Notes: a model not told the origin generated them from the sequence alone. A stretch of DNA of 64,000 nt from Motiliproteus sp965230185 (GCA_965230185.1 OZ245995.1:2356001-2420000), one strand, 5' to 3'. Numbered from the stretch's first letter, positions 1 to 8,827 are shown. Translations and numbers: made by a program.

Positions 1-2
1 AA

Positions 3-338
3 CAAGGTTCGGATATACAGTCCCAGATTCTGGCCTGGTGCCCTCTGATTGTGGTGATCGTTGCGTTGATTACCGGTATGGCGATGCGCTCTGCCGTTGA
101 AGAGGTCGCCGTCGACAGCACCGAAATGATGGAAACCATCAGCCATGTAGACAGTCCCGCCAGTCTTCGCACCATTATTGTTACGCTCAATGGTCAGTAT
201 GTCAGGGCTGAACAGGAATGGTCGCAGACCCTCAGCATCATGGCATTCCTGTTGTTTGCCGTTTCGGTGATTGCGATCATTATGTGGGTACGGCTGCATG
301 TTCTCTGGCGTCAGCGGCAGAAACAGCCGGACTCCTGA
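3..338 (+). CDS. Membrane protein of unknown function, 5' end cut by window
   Basis: The reading frame is open from the left edge, so the N-terminus lies outside the window; a GTG at 51 is possible but would cut into the first hydrophobic stretch. Two membrane segments are visible: one just before and around the GTG (ILAWCPLIVVIVALITGMAM) and one near the C-terminus (LSIMAFLLFAVSVIAIIMW). They flank a polar segment of about 50 residues that is probably periplasmic, and the protein ends in a basic cytoplasmic tail (RQRQKQ). I do not recognise the family. The gene converges on the TPR-methyltransferase gene. Confidence 0.55.
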   Translation, partial: QGSDIQSQILAWCPLIVVIVALITGMAMRSAVEEVAVDSTEMMETISHVDSPASLRTIIVTLNGQYVRAEQEWSQTLSIMAFLLFAVSVIAIIMWVRLHVLWRQRQKQPDS

Positions 339-369
339 TATAGCAGCCGGCCATCTCTCAGAATCGCCG

Positions 370-1764
370 TTACTGTTTTCTGAGGATCAGCAGTGCACCC
401 GGTACTGGTTGTCCCCGTTCCATTCGCAGGGTGATCTGCTGGTTGTCGATTACTTCCAGTCCCTGTTGCTGAGCCAGTCCCAGTAAGTAACTGAGGCTGT
501 GCAGGTAGCGGCCACTGTGGCTGAGCAGGTAGTCCTGTTCCGTTGTCAGCTCCGCGGTCAGAGCGAACAGGCCAGACGCGGCCAGGCGATCGCCGACAGC
601 AGTGAAAAACTGCTCGAGACTACCGATATAGATCAGCATATCCATGGCACAGATCAGCTGATAAACACTGTCACCGGCGCCCAGAAACCCCTGAGCGCCC
701 TGGTGGTGTAGCTGATGGTAATGTCCCTTTCGGGCGGCTTGCTGCAGCATACCCTCAGACAGATCGACGCCTTCAAGCTGCCGGAAGCTGACCGAGCCGG
801 TCAGCTGGCTGCCCACCAGACCGGTTCCACAGCCCAGATCCAGAATTCGCTCGAAGCTGTTATAGCCCAGATTCTGCAGCCGCTCGGACAGCAGCCAGGG
901 GGCCTGATAGCGAAGGTTGCCGACCAGCCGCTGCTCGAATGCCCGGGCATGCTGATCGTAGAGTCGCTGGATATAGATCTCCGGAGCCGCGGTAGTGGTA
1001 TTGCCCTCCAGCGCCGCCAGGCAGTGCTGCAGGGCCGGATTGCCGGGATCCAGCTCCAGCGCCCTGCGGTAAAACGGCAGGGCAAACTCCCGATAGCCGT
1101 TCTCACAACAGTAATCGGCCGTCTGCTGATAGAGTGACAGTTCGCTCGGGTCGTTTCGGTCGCCGGCCAGGGAGATTGCCGCGTCCGGACCTTCGAGAAG
1201 GGCTGTCAGCAGCAGCCATTCCAGGCAGGCATCGGGGTCGGATGGCCGGCTGTTTCCGCTCAGCTGTGCCAGTACCGCCAGCGCCTGTTCCGGTTGCTGC
1301 TGATGACGACAGGCAACCGCCAGCCCGGTCAGCCATTGTGCGTTGTCGGGATCGGTGCGCAGCACGTGTCGCAGGTCAGACTCCATAGCGGCCCAGTCGC
1401 CTAGGGTTTCCAGGATCGAGGCTCGATTGCTGAGAAACTCTGGTCGCGGCCCGTTCAGCTCAACAGCGCTGTTGATGGCCAGCAAGGCATCGTCCGGTTG
1501 CCCCTGATAAAGCAGCGCCAGCGCCAGGTTGCTGCTGGCCTGGGCTTTCTGGGGATCGGGTGCCCGGGCACCCAGAGCACGGCGAAGCTGTTCGGCGGCT
1601 CTGGGGTAATCGCCCTCCTTGAGACAGAGCACACCGTAAAGGTGCTGGGCGTCAAAATGATCGGGATGGTGATGCAGAATTTTTCGGCACTGGGCCCGGG
1701 CCATACCGGTTTTGCCCCGTGCCATCAGGTCCATGGCTTTGTTGAGGGTCTGGCTGATATTCAT
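370..1764 (-). CDS. TPR-repeat SAM-dependent methyltransferase
   Basis: The 464-residue protein has two parts. Roughly residues 1-250 are tetratricopeptide-like helical repeats (for example HLYGVLCLKEGDYPRAAEQL and FALPFYRRALELDPGNPAL), a protein-binding scaffold. The C-terminal 190 residues are a class I methyltransferase with SAM-binding motif I LDLGCGTGLVGSQL near residues 308-321 and an acidic motif-II-like GVDLSEGML. This TPR-methyltransferase architecture is known in proteobacteria, but substrates are mostly undefined. ATG at 1764 lacks a strong ribosome site. It is monocistronic, with a gap of about 425 bp before the divergent alaX-like gene. Methyltransferase fold is confident; the substrate is unknown. 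Confidence 0.8.
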   Translation of the reverse strand: MNISQTLNKAMDLMARGKTGMARAQCRKILHHHPDHFDAQHLYGVLCLKEGDYPRAAEQLRRALGARAPDPQKAQASSNLALALLYQGQPDDALLAINSAVELNGPRPEFLSNRASILETLGDWAAMESDLRHVLRTDPDNAQWLTGLAVACRHQQQPEQALAVLAQLSGNSRPSDPDACLEWLLLTALLEGPDAAISLAGDRNDPSELSLYQQTADYCCENGYREFALPFYRRALELDPGNPALQHCLAALEGNTTTAAPEIYIQRLYDQHARAFEQRLVGNLRYQAPWLLSERLQNLGYNSFERILDLGCGTGLVGSQLTGSVSFRQLEGVDLSEGMLQQAARKGHYHQLHHQGAQGFLGAGDSVYQLICAMDMLIYIGSLEQFFTAVGDRLAASGLFALTAELTTEQDYLLSHSGRYLHSLSYLLGLAQQQGLEVIDNQQITLRMERGQPVPGALLILRKQ

Positions 1765-2189
1765 AAAGGGCTCTGAAATATACCTCTTTTCAGTTGTGGC
1801 TGTCGCAGAACGATCAGCTGTCCGGAATGCCTCAGCTGCAAGTGCCCGGCTTTCTGAGTAATCATTGCTGAGCGGATTGCAGGTCTGTCCGCAACTGCTG
1901 TCGCGGGCTCAATAATCGTTCTGCACAGGGGTAATTGTACCTGCAGAACCGTCGTTCGGCGATTATGAGGCGCTGACCCGCCTGTCCCCGCCGCCGGTTC
2001 CGGGGGCGCGCCCGGTGCTTGCTGTCCGGCAATCGGGAGAGAGCTGTGCTGTCGGTAATGAGGCAGCAAATTACTGGAAGCCGCTGTACAAAGCCATTGA
2101 CGGCGATGAGTTCGCGGTTAAGCTGAAGGGGCAATTGCCGTGGCAGTTGCTTTCACGGATCGGACAGCGACCATTTAAGGAGACCGGTA
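1765..2189. other. Intergenic gap between divergent genes
   Basis: This 425-bp gap separates the divergent methyltransferase and AlaX-like genes and must carry both promoters. Short open frames here have no ribosome site or family resemblance. A GC-rich stretch at about 1985-2025 is present. I see no convincing RNA gene or operator. Confidence 0.4.
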
Positions 2190-2912
2190 ATGTCAGACCC
2201 TCTGTACCATCAGCATCCCTACCAGAAAACGCTCCGTACCCGCATCAGCGGTATCGAAGGTCAGTGGCTGGAGCTGGAATCGACAATATTTTATCCGGCC
2301 GGCGGCGGCCAGCCGGGGGACACCGGTATCCTGTCGGTGGCCGATCGGTCCTTTGAAGTCTGTGATACCCGTAAAGGTGAACGATCCGGCAGTATCTGTC
2401 ATCAGCTGGCCGAAACCGACCATGGCCTGAGTGTGGGCGAAGAAGTTACCCTGGAACTGGACTGGTCGCGTCGCTATCGGCTGATGCGAATGCACACCGG
2501 CCTGCATCTGCTCTGTTCGCTGGTTCCCAGGGGGGGGACCGGTGGCTCAGTCGGTGAACGGAAAAGCCGGCTTGATTTTGATCTGGGGGATCACAGTGTC
2601 GACAAGCTGCAACTGACCGAGGCGATCAATGCTCTGGTGGTGGCGGACCACCCGGTTTCCACCGAGTGGATCAGCGATGCGGAGCTGGATGCCAGTCCGG
2701 AACTGGTGCGGACAATGTCGGTGCAGCCACCGCGGGGAGCGGGGCATATCCGGATGGTGAGAATAGCGGGTGTGGACTTTCAGCCCTGCGGCGGTACCCA
2801 TGTGGCCAGCACGGCTGAAATCGGTGAACTGCGTATCGCTAAGATTGAGAACAAGGGCAGGCGAAATCGCCGTATTCATCTGCTGCTGGAGGAACCGGAC
2901 TCTTTCCGCTGA
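2190..2912 (+). CDS. AlaX-type alanyl-tRNA editing protein
   Basis: This 240-residue protein matches the free-standing editing domain related to the C-terminal half of AlaRS. Such proteins hydrolyse Ser-tRNA(Ala) or Gly-tRNA(Ala) in trans. The zinc-binding signature is visible: HTGLH (His102, His106) and CGGTH (Cys200, His204). The N-terminus has the typical FYPAGGGQPGDTG motif at residues 34-46, which is the extended N-terminal region of the longer AlaX type. ATG at 2190 is preceded by AAGGAG. The gene is convergent with the small gene behind it. Its editing role is inferred from the family. Confidence 0.88.
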   Translation: MSDPLYHQHPYQKTLRTRISGIEGQWLELESTIFYPAGGGQPGDTGILSVADRSFEVCDTRKGERSGSICHQLAETDHGLSVGEEVTLELDWSRRYRLMRMHTGLHLLCSLVPRGGTGGSVGERKSRLDFDLGDHSVDKLQLTEAINALVVADHPVSTEWISDAELDASPELVRTMSVQPPRGAGHIRMVRIAGVDFQPCGGTHVASTAEIGELRIAKIENKGRRNRRIHLLLEEPDSFR

Positions 2913-2932
2913 TTGAGTCGATAAGAAGCCTG

Positions 2933-3148
2933 TCAGGCTCCGCTCTCCCGGGCGGCCGGCGGCGAGCTCGCGGCTGCGGTCGGGGCTTTCTGGTCGTTGT
3001 CGGCGACCCAGACCTCTTTACCAATCTGGACCCGGACGACATTCTTGAACCGGCGGTTCAGTTCTGAAACCGCATCTTCCAGGGTCTCGTCATCACAGAG
3101 CATGGTGCCGCCACGACCATCTTCGGTGAAAAACTGGTAGGACTTCAT
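2933..3148 (-). CDS. Small conserved-looking protein of unknown function
   Basis: A 71-residue protein beginning MKSYQFFTEDGRGGTML, with a compact alpha/beta-looking core (residues 1-50) and an Ala/Ser/Pro-rich C-terminal tail (QKAPTAAASSPPAARESGA). The ATG at 3148 has GAGTG eight bases upstream and is preferred over an in-frame GTG at 3157. No membrane segment or signal peptide is visible. I do not recognise the family. It is followed convergently by alaX, 20 bp away. Confidence 0.6.
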   Translation of the reverse strand: MKSYQFFTEDGRGGTMLCDDETLEDAVSELNRRFKNVVRVQIGKEVWVADNDQKAPTAAASSPPAARESGA

Positions 3149-3284
3149 AACTGTCACTCGTGCGGTTGCGTGAGGCGCTATTGTGTCTCAGCGAAACGCG
3201 GAAGAAAAGAGCAGGATCGCGTTGATATTCAGGAGGCCGTTTCGATCCTGCGGGTGAATGCCGGCCGGTCTGCAGTCTGTGCTG

Positions 3285-3800
3285 TCAGTGAAAATGCAGA
3301 CCCTGACTGTGCATGCGGGGTGGTGTCGCTCCGGTCGGAGAGGCTCCGTGTTCGATCACCACGGGTCGTACCAGTCGCTGGTAGTCACTGTACTCCATTC
3401 GAATCAGTTCGGAATGGGTTCCGGCGCAGAAGATGATATCCGGTTCCTGAGTCAGATCGCGGGCGATATAGACTTCCATTCCGTAGAGGTTGCCAAATGG
3501 GGGCAGGGCGCCCAGTTCACAGCCGGGAAACAGTTCGCTGAACTGGCGCTCACTGCAGAGCTGCAGTTTAAAGCCTTTGATGGAGCGTTTCAGTTCCTCG
3601 GTATCCGCCCGATAGCTGGCCGGCATGACCAGCATGGCCAGGGTATTGTCGATATCGATGACAACGGTTTTGGCCAGCTTATGGCCGCGGATGTGGGCGG
3701 ACTCTGCGACTTCCTGGGCGGTAAATGCGGGTGAATGCTCCAGGGTGACGTAGCGAATGTTCTCGGAATCCAGATAGTTGATAAGTTTGCGTGCAGGCAT
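3285..3800 (-). CDS. YbaK/EbsC-type aminoacyl-tRNA deacylase domain protein
   Basis: The 171-residue protein has the YbaK/aminoacyl-tRNA deacylase fold: an N-terminal SENIRYVTLEHSPAFTAQEV segment, the family Lys in KTVVIDIDNTLAMLVMPA, and the LPPFGN motif with its glycines. Relatives hydrolyse mischarged tRNAs such as Cys-, Ala- or Ser-tRNA(Pro). The frame extends upstream to 3932, but ATG at 3800 has a near-perfect GGAGG at 7-8 bases and starts at the conserved region, so it is chosen. With the AlaX protein nearby, the window holds two separate trans-editing factors. Exact tRNA specificity cannot be read from the sequence. Confidence 0.85.
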   Translation of the reverse strand: MPARKLINYLDSENIRYVTLEHSPAFTAQEVAESAHIRGHKLAKTVVIDIDNTLAMLVMPASYRADTEELKRSIKGFKLQLCSERQFSELFPGCELGALPPFGNLYGMEVYIARDLTQEPDIIFCAGTHSELIRMEYSDYQRLVRPVVIEHGASPTGATPPRMHSQGLHFH

Positions 3801-4026
3801 GGGAACCTCCAGGGTTTCCTTTGGAAACCGGTCGTTAGTGCTGCCTGTAGAGATTGTAGAACGCTGCTTTGCTGGCCTGGGTGAAAAAATGTCCCGCAGA
3901 TGCCGGTAGCCTGGACAGGGATTCAGTTTCATTGAGGCTGTCGGTGTTATCCGGTAGTCTTGCTTTCGGTTTCAGGGGCGCCGGGACACCGGGGCGGCTA
4001 AGCTATTCAGACAGGAAGGTTTTACT

Positions 4027-4683
4027 ATGATTCTCAGACATCTGCGTCCAGCACAGGCCGTGCTGATACTGCTGATTACCGTCGGCCTGACCGGTTGCCA
4101 GAGTGCCTACTACAACACTATGGAGAAGTTCGGCTACGCCAAGCGGGATATTCTGGTGGACCGGGTGGAAGAAGCCACCGAAACTCAGGCGGAGGTGAAG
4201 GAACAGTTCCAGTCCGCCTACCAGGCGTTCAATGCACTGCTGCAGCTGGAATCCAGCGATCTCGAAGAGCGCTATGAAACACTGAACGAAGCCTGGGAGG
4301 ACAGCCAGAGCAAAGCGGAAGAACTGTCCGATCGGGTGGATGCTATCGAGTCGGTTGCCGATGCGCTGTTCGAGGAGTGGCAGCAGGAGCTGGAGCAGTA
4401 CAGCAGCGCTTCCCTGCGACGATCCAGCGCCGCTAAACTGAAGGCTACCCGGAGCCGTTACCAGAGCTATCTGAAATCTCTGAAGCGGGCTGAATCGAAG
4501 GTGGCGCCGGTGCTGGCGGTATTTAAGGATCAGGTGCTGTTTCTGAAGCACAACCTGAATGCCGAGAAGGTCAGTGCCCTGAAAGGAGAGGTGCGCCGCT
4601 TCGACTCCGATGTGAAAGGGCTGGTTCGGGAGATGGACCGCTCGATCGGCGATGCCCGTCAGTTTATCCAGGGGCTGGAATAG
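4027..4683 (+). CDS. DUF2959 family lipoprotein
   Basis: A 218-residue lipoprotein. It has an N-terminal hydrophobic signal with lipobox LTGC (Cys24), followed by an almost entirely helical, charge-rich body with coiled-coil character (VEEATETQAEVKEQFQSAYQ, ERYETLNEAWEDSQ). The YYNTMEKFGYAKRDILVDRV segment after the Cys is characteristic of DUF2959. Function is unknown; the protein is expected at the periplasmic face of a membrane. A hairpin follows the stop codon. It appears to be monocistronic. Confidence 0.85.
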   Translation: MILRHLRPAQAVLILLITVGLTGCQSAYYNTMEKFGYAKRDILVDRVEEATETQAEVKEQFQSAYQAFNALLQLESSDLEERYETLNEAWEDSQSKAEELSDRVDAIESVADALFEEWQQELEQYSSASLRRSSAAKLKATRSRYQSYLKSLKRAESKVAPVLAVFKDQVLFLKHNLNAEKVSALKGEVRRFDSDVKGLVREMDRSIGDARQFIQGLE

Positions 4684-4696
4684 TCTGCTGTTGTCG

Positions 4697-4725
4697 GCCG
4701 GCTCTGGTCGATACGAAGAGCCGGC
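4697..4725 (+). terminator. Hairpin after the DUF2959 gene
   Basis: Perfect 9-bp arms GCCGGCTCT / AGAGCCGGC with an 11-base loop begin 13 bases after the stop codon. There is no T-run after the stem, so this may be a weak or Rho-assisted terminator. Confidence 0.5.
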
Positions 4726-4946
4726 TTACCAGAACTGACCCTGTGTTTCCGATTCCCATCACTGGATTTCAGCACAGGGCCACTCCAGCTTTCAGAAGTA
4801 CCAGACGATGCTATGCGGTTCAGCTTCTCGAAGCGCTCCTTCCCCTTGATTTCACAGTGATACGCCCGGACGTTATGCCGCAGGGATCATCAGGGTTATT
4901 CATATAACGGCAGGGCACAGAAACAGCACCCCGAGAAAGTTGAGGT

Positions 4947-5351
4947 TCAGGAATCCCGGTTATCCTCCTCGGAGACGTTGTGATTCATTTCCCGGGACTG
5001 TTTCCAGTTGCTTATGGAGACCACGTTTCCGGATTGGGTGGTTTTGTTGTTGCTGAACTTCAGCTCGTCACAGGGTGAGCCGACCAGAGTGCTGAGCTCT
5101 TCCAGCTTCTCGGCCATCAGGTAAAAGCTGTCGTGCATCATCCCGGATACTTTGACCAGTCCGGCCATCGGCGTTCTGGCCTTGCGAATCTCCTGGTCGA
5201 CCCGGAACTGTACTGCTCTGAGCCGCTGGCGATGATGGGCCGGGATGCTATTGATGTAGGAATGGCAGGACTTCTGGCGGAGGCGCTCGAAGGCTTCAGG
5301 GTCCTGAATCGCCAGTTCTTTCAGTTCTTCAAAGCAGGGTAGCTGAGTCAT
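4947..5351 (-). CDS. DUF3135 domain protein
   Basis: A 134-residue protein starting MTQLPCFEELKELAIQDPEAFERLRQ, the hallmark N-terminus of DUF3135, followed by a helical region (HHRQRLRAVQFRVDQEIRKA) and a polar C-terminal tail. The frame opens upstream, but ATG at 5351 has GGAGGG seven bases before it and matches the family start. No catalytic motif or membrane segment is seen. Function is unknown in the family. It is divergent from the glycosyltransferase gene at 5533. Confidence 0.8.
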   Translation of the reverse strand: MTQLPCFEELKELAIQDPEAFERLRQKSCHSYINSIPAHHRQRLRAVQFRVDQEIRKARTPMAGLVKVSGMMHDSFYLMAEKLEELSTLVGSPCDELKFSNNKTTQSGNVVSISNWKQSREMNHNVSEEDNRDS

Positions 5352-5532
5352 TACAAACCCTCCAGCTATAGTGCGCGTCACATCGTTACAGACGGAAAAC
5401 GGTGAAAGGCCACAGGTAGTTGGACAGCAGGACTGCTCAAATAATTCGAATGTCGATGGGAGGCCCCGTCGTAACCCTTTCCACAGCTCCTTATGAAAAA
5501 GTAGACTATGGCGCCTGATTCGGAGGAATTCG

Positions 5533-6666
5533 ATGCGTATTTTGTTGCTCAGCGCTTATGATGGCGCCAGTCACCGGTACTGGCGCGAAGGTCTGCAGGA
5601 GGCCCTGCCGGACCATGACTGGACGGTGCTGACACTGCCGGCCCGTTACTTCAGCTGGCGCATTCGCGGTAACCCGCTCTCCTGGCTGCACAGTTGCGGC
5701 GATCAGCTGAGTTGTTCGTACGACCTGTTGATTGCCACATCGATGGTCGATATCGCTACTCTTAAGGGGCTGTTTCCGGCGCTGGCCCGGGTGCCGACGC
5801 TCTGCTATTTCCATGAGAATCAGTTTGCCTATCCTCAGAGTGATCGGCAGCAGAGTCTGCTGGATGCGCAGATGGTCAATCTTTATTCCGCGCTGGCATC
5901 GGATCGTCTGCTGTTTAACAGTGAATTCAACCGGGAAAGCTTTTTCCGGGGAGCCGATGCGCTGATGAAGCGGTTGCCGGATCTGAAGCCAAAGTCGATA
6001 GGAGCACTGCTCGAGCCGATTTCTGCGGTGCTGCCGGTGCCTTTGAAGTGTTCTCCGGTATCGGAGAGTGGCGCAAAAAACGGAGCACCCTTTACCCTGG
6101 TCTGGAATCACCGCTGGGAATACGACAAGGGACCGGAGAGACTCTTTCTGGCATTGAGAGAGCTGGACAAGCTGGGGACGGAATATCGGTTGCACCTGCT
6201 GGGAGAGAGCTTTCGCAGCTATCCCGAGGTGTTTGATCGTATTTACGCCGAATTCAGCGATCGGTTACTCAGTTTCGGGTTTCAGTCTGACCGGGAGACT
6301 TACTATCGCTGCCTTAAAGACGCCCATGTAGTCATTTCCACCAGTATTCATGAATTTCAGGGGCTGGCGGTTATGGAGGCCGCGGCTCGGGGCGCTGTCC
6401 CCGTTGTGCCAGACCGGCTGAGCTATAGGGAACTGTTCGAACCGAAGTTCCGTTATCAGTCCTCGGTCGATGATCCGGCTCAGGAAGCCCGGGAACTGGC
6501 TCGGCAGCTCGACCATTGTTATCAACTGTGGCTGGTTGATGAACTGGCCCCTCCTGAACGGCAGGAATGCTGGTTCTGGCCGGCGGCAGCGAAAATCTAT
6601 CAGAGGGCGTTTGAGGAGACGATCAGAGCGGCAGAAGCAGGCCCCGGGATGAGGGGGCTTCGCTGA
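5533..6666 (+). CDS. DUF3524 glycosyltransferase, queuosine-tRNA mannosyltransferase-like
   Basis: The 377-residue protein starts MRILLLSAYDGASHRYWREG and has the DUF3524 N-terminal domain (about residues 1-165, including CYFHENQFAYPQ at about 95-106). This domain defines the GTDC1/QTMAN family. A GT-B glycosyltransferase group-1 C-terminal domain follows (LVWNHRWEYDKGPERL, then ISTSIHEFQGLAVMEAAARG carrying the nucleotide-sugar-binding acidic motif). Animal QTMAN attaches mannose to queuosine-34 of tRNA(Asp). Gammaproteobacterial relatives share the fold, but the acceptor is not established from sequence. GGAGG lies just before the ATG. Confidence 0.82.
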   Translation: MRILLLSAYDGASHRYWREGLQEALPDHDWTVLTLPARYFSWRIRGNPLSWLHSCGDQLSCSYDLLIATSMVDIATLKGLFPALARVPTLCYFHENQFAYPQSDRQQSLLDAQMVNLYSALASDRLLFNSEFNRESFFRGADALMKRLPDLKPKSIGALLEPISAVLPVPLKCSPVSESGAKNGAPFTLVWNHRWEYDKGPERLFLALRELDKLGTEYRLHLLGESFRSYPEVFDRIYAEFSDRLLSFGFQSDRETYYRCLKDAHVVISTSIHEFQGLAVMEAAARGAVPVVPDRLSYRELFEPKFRYQSSVDDPAQEARELARQLDHCYQLWLVDELAPPERQECWFWPAAAKIYQRAFEETIRAAEAGPGMRGLR

Positions 6667-6685
6667 TCAGATAGTCAGCGGGGGC

Positions 6686-7063
6686 TCAGTTGGCAGACGC
6701 TGGCGACGCAGCGGAGTCCGCTGTGGTGCCACCGGGTTGCGTTTCGTTTTCTTCCGTCGGCTGAACCTGCTGCCCCAGTTCCTGTTCCACAAAAGTTCGC
6801 CAGACAGCTGCAGCCTTTTCAGCGCTGGCTTTGTGGGTCTCCATGGCTTCGGTCTGCTTGCTGACAAAATTCTCCAGGCAGGTGCGGTACTCGCTGACCT
6901 TCTGATTGAATTGGTGGGCATCCAGCTCCGTCACGAACTTAAGCGGTTTAGCCGGGGGGCGGCAGGCGGCAGGCTCGGCGTAGAAATGAGCGCTGGCTGG
7001 CGCGGCGGTCAGCAGTGTGCTGCAGAGGGCGATCCCTATGCCATTGCTGATAATTTTGCCCAT
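6686..7063 (-). CDS. Secreted periplasmic protein of unknown function
   Basis: A 125-residue protein with a clear Sec signal peptide (residues 1-25, ending ASA-H), then a helical core with two cysteines (AACRPPAKPLKF and YRTCLENF) and an acidic, Gly/Ala/Ser-rich disordered C-terminus. The two cysteines could form a disulfide. ATG at 7063 is preceded by GGGAG. The family is not recognised with confidence. It converges on the glycosyltransferase gene. Confidence 0.65.
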   Translation of the reverse strand: MGKIISNGIGIALCSTLLTAAPASAHFYAEPAACRPPAKPLKFVTELDAHQFNQKVSEYRTCLENFVSKQTEAMETHKASAEKAAAVWRTFVEQELGQQVQPTEENETQPGGTTADSAASPASAN

Positions 7064-7288
7064 GCCTGTTATCTCCCTCGCGCGTTTCAGATAGGGGGGG
7101 AGCAGCCGGTACCGGAGCGTTGGCGGTCTGAGCAGGCTGCTGTGAACTTAAGCCAGCTCATAGTGTAGGCCAGGAACCGCGGCTGAGTATTGCGCTGGAT
7201 CAAGCTATTTTTCAGAGATTTACCTTGCTGTCATAAAAGCTGGCCTATACTGCCCTGACAAAAACAGCAATGGACGGAGGGACTGTGC

Positions 7289-7555
7289 ATGGGCCAACGC
7301 ACCGATGAGCTGGTTCACGAGGCGGAAATGTTGCTGGATCTGTACGGAGACAGCAGTGCTCAGAAGGCAAAACTGATCGCGATTGAGAAGGAGCTGAAGT
7401 CCAGGGGGGAGCATCGCTCTGGCCTGTACCGTCGAATCGACAGGTTGCGGCTGGCCACCGGCCCTGACCCGGCAGATTTTCGCTGCCACTATGAATTGTC
7501 TGAGCCGCTGGATCAGCAGGAAATGGCGGAAAAGCTGTTTGAGCTGACTCACTGA
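7289..7555 (+). CDS. Small cytoplasmic protein of unknown function
   Basis: An 88-residue charged, helix-rich protein (MGQRTDELVHEAEMLLDLYG; ELKSRGEHRSGLYRRIDRLR) without signal peptide or membrane segment. The ATG at 7289 has a strong GGAGGG upstream, and a good terminator follows at 7572, which support a real gene. I do not recognise the family. Confidence 0.65.
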   Translation: MGQRTDELVHEAEMLLDLYGDSSAQKAKLIAIEKELKSRGEHRSGLYRRIDRLRLATGPDPADFRCHYELSEPLDQQEMAEKLFELTH

Positions 7556-7571
7556 TCGCTGTTGCTCGAAT

Positions 7572-7601
7572 AAAAAAGCCTCCGTTTTCGGAGGCTTTTT
7601 T
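7572..7601. terminator. Bidirectional intrinsic terminator
   Basis: AAAAAAGCCTCCG-TTTT-CGGAGGCTTTTTT: a GC-rich stem with A-run before and T-run after, placed between the convergent 7289 gene and trpB. It can terminate transcription from both sides. Confidence 0.9.
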
Positions 7602-7624
7602 GTGACAGTTCAGTCGGAGCCGGA

Positions 7625-8827
7625 TTACAGCCCCAGCTTGTCGGCGACGTAATCGGCGTCCTTGTCGCCCCGTCCGCTGAGGTTGACCAGAATGGTCTGA
7701 TCTGCCGGCAGTGTGGCCGCCAGTTTCATGGCGTAAGCCACAGCGTGGGAACTCTCCAGCGCCGGAATGATGCCCTCTTTTCGGGACAGAGTCATAAAGG
7801 CGTCGAGGCACTCCTCGTCGGTGACGGTTTCGTAATCGACTCGTTCGATATCTTTCAGATAGCAGTGCTGTGGTCCCACGCCCGGATAATCCAGGCCGGA
7901 GGCGATGGAGTGGACCGGCAGCGGCTCACCTTTGTCATCCTGAAGCACGTAGCACCTGAAACCGTGGATTGCTCCCGGTGTACCCTTGCTGAGGGTGGCA
8001 GAGTGATCCGGGGTATCCAGCCCTTTACCGGCGGGTTCCACACCGACGATGTGCACATCCTGATCTTCCAGGAAGGCGGTGAACAGTCCCATGGCATTGC
8101 TGCCGCCGCCAACGCAGGCCATGATGTGATCGGGCAGGCTTCCGGTCTGTTCCAGAAACTGGGCACGGGCTTCTTCGCCGATAATACTCTGGAAGTCGCG
8201 GACCATCATCGGGAACGGGTGGGGACCCACGACTGAGCCGATGGCGTAGAAAAAATTCACCGGGTCCTTCAGGTACTCGACAAAAGCGCTGTCGACGGCG
8301 TCTTTGAGGGTGGCGGTGCCGGAGGTCACCGGTACGACCTTGCAGCCGAGGATTTTCATCTTGGTGACGTTGGGGTGTTCCTTTTCGATATCCACCTGGC
8401 CCATATGAATTTCACAGTCGATACCGACCAGAGAGCAGGCGGTGGCCAGGGCAACGCCGTGCTGGCCGGCGCCGGTTTCGGCCAGGACTTTGGTTTTGCC
8501 CATATGACGGGCCAGCAGCGCCTCGCCCAGGCAATGGTTGATCTTGTGGGCGCCGGTGTGGTTCAGATCTTCGCGCTTCAGGTAGATCTTTGCGCCACCG
8601 CAGGCTTCGGTCAGACGCTTTGCAAAATAGAGCGGGCTGGGGCGGCCGACATAGTACTTGTAAAGCTCCAGCAGTTCCGAGCGATACGCCTCGGTATCTT
8701 TAATTTCACGGTAGGACTGATCGATCTCATCCATGATCGTTTTGAGTTCCGGCGGAATCTCCTGGCCACCGTATTCACCAAAAAAACCCGCCGCATCGGG
8801 CATGGCTGCAAATTCAGTCGTTTTCAT
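7625..8827 (-). CDS. trpB: Tryptophan synthase beta chain
   Basis: The 400-residue TrpB catalyses the PLP-dependent condensation of indole with serine to tryptophan. PLP lysine is Lys95 (HTGAHKINH), the catalytic glutamate Glu117 (AETGAGQHG), the phosphate-binding loop GGGSNAMG at 240-247, and VNLSGRGDKD near the C-terminus holds the ring-binding serine. Full length for the family. No trpA lies beside it; in most gammaproteobacteria trpB and trpA are adjacent, so this copy is either a split arrangement or a second trpB. A possible A/T-rich promoter with TATACACTACCGTATATA lies at about 8923-8940; no TRAP- or leader-peptide-like attenuator is seen. Confidence 0.92.
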   Translation of the reverse strand: MKTTEFAAMPDAAGFFGEYGGQEIPPELKTIMDEIDQSYREIKDTEAYRSELLELYKYYVGRPSPLYFAKRLTEACGGAKIYLKREDLNHTGAHKINHCLGEALLARHMGKTKVLAETGAGQHGVALATACSLVGIDCEIHMGQVDIEKEHPNVTKMKILGCKVVPVTSGTATLKDAVDSAFVEYLKDPVNFFYAIGSVVGPHPFPMMVRDFQSIIGEEARAQFLEQTGSLPDHIMACVGGGSNAMGLFTAFLEDQDVHIVGVEPAGKGLDTPDHSATLSKGTPGAIHGFRCYVLQDDKGEPLPVHSIASGLDYPGVGPQHCYLKDIERVDYETVTDEECLDAFMTLSRKEGIIPALESSHAVAYAMKLAATLPADQTILVNLSGRGDKDADYVADKLGL

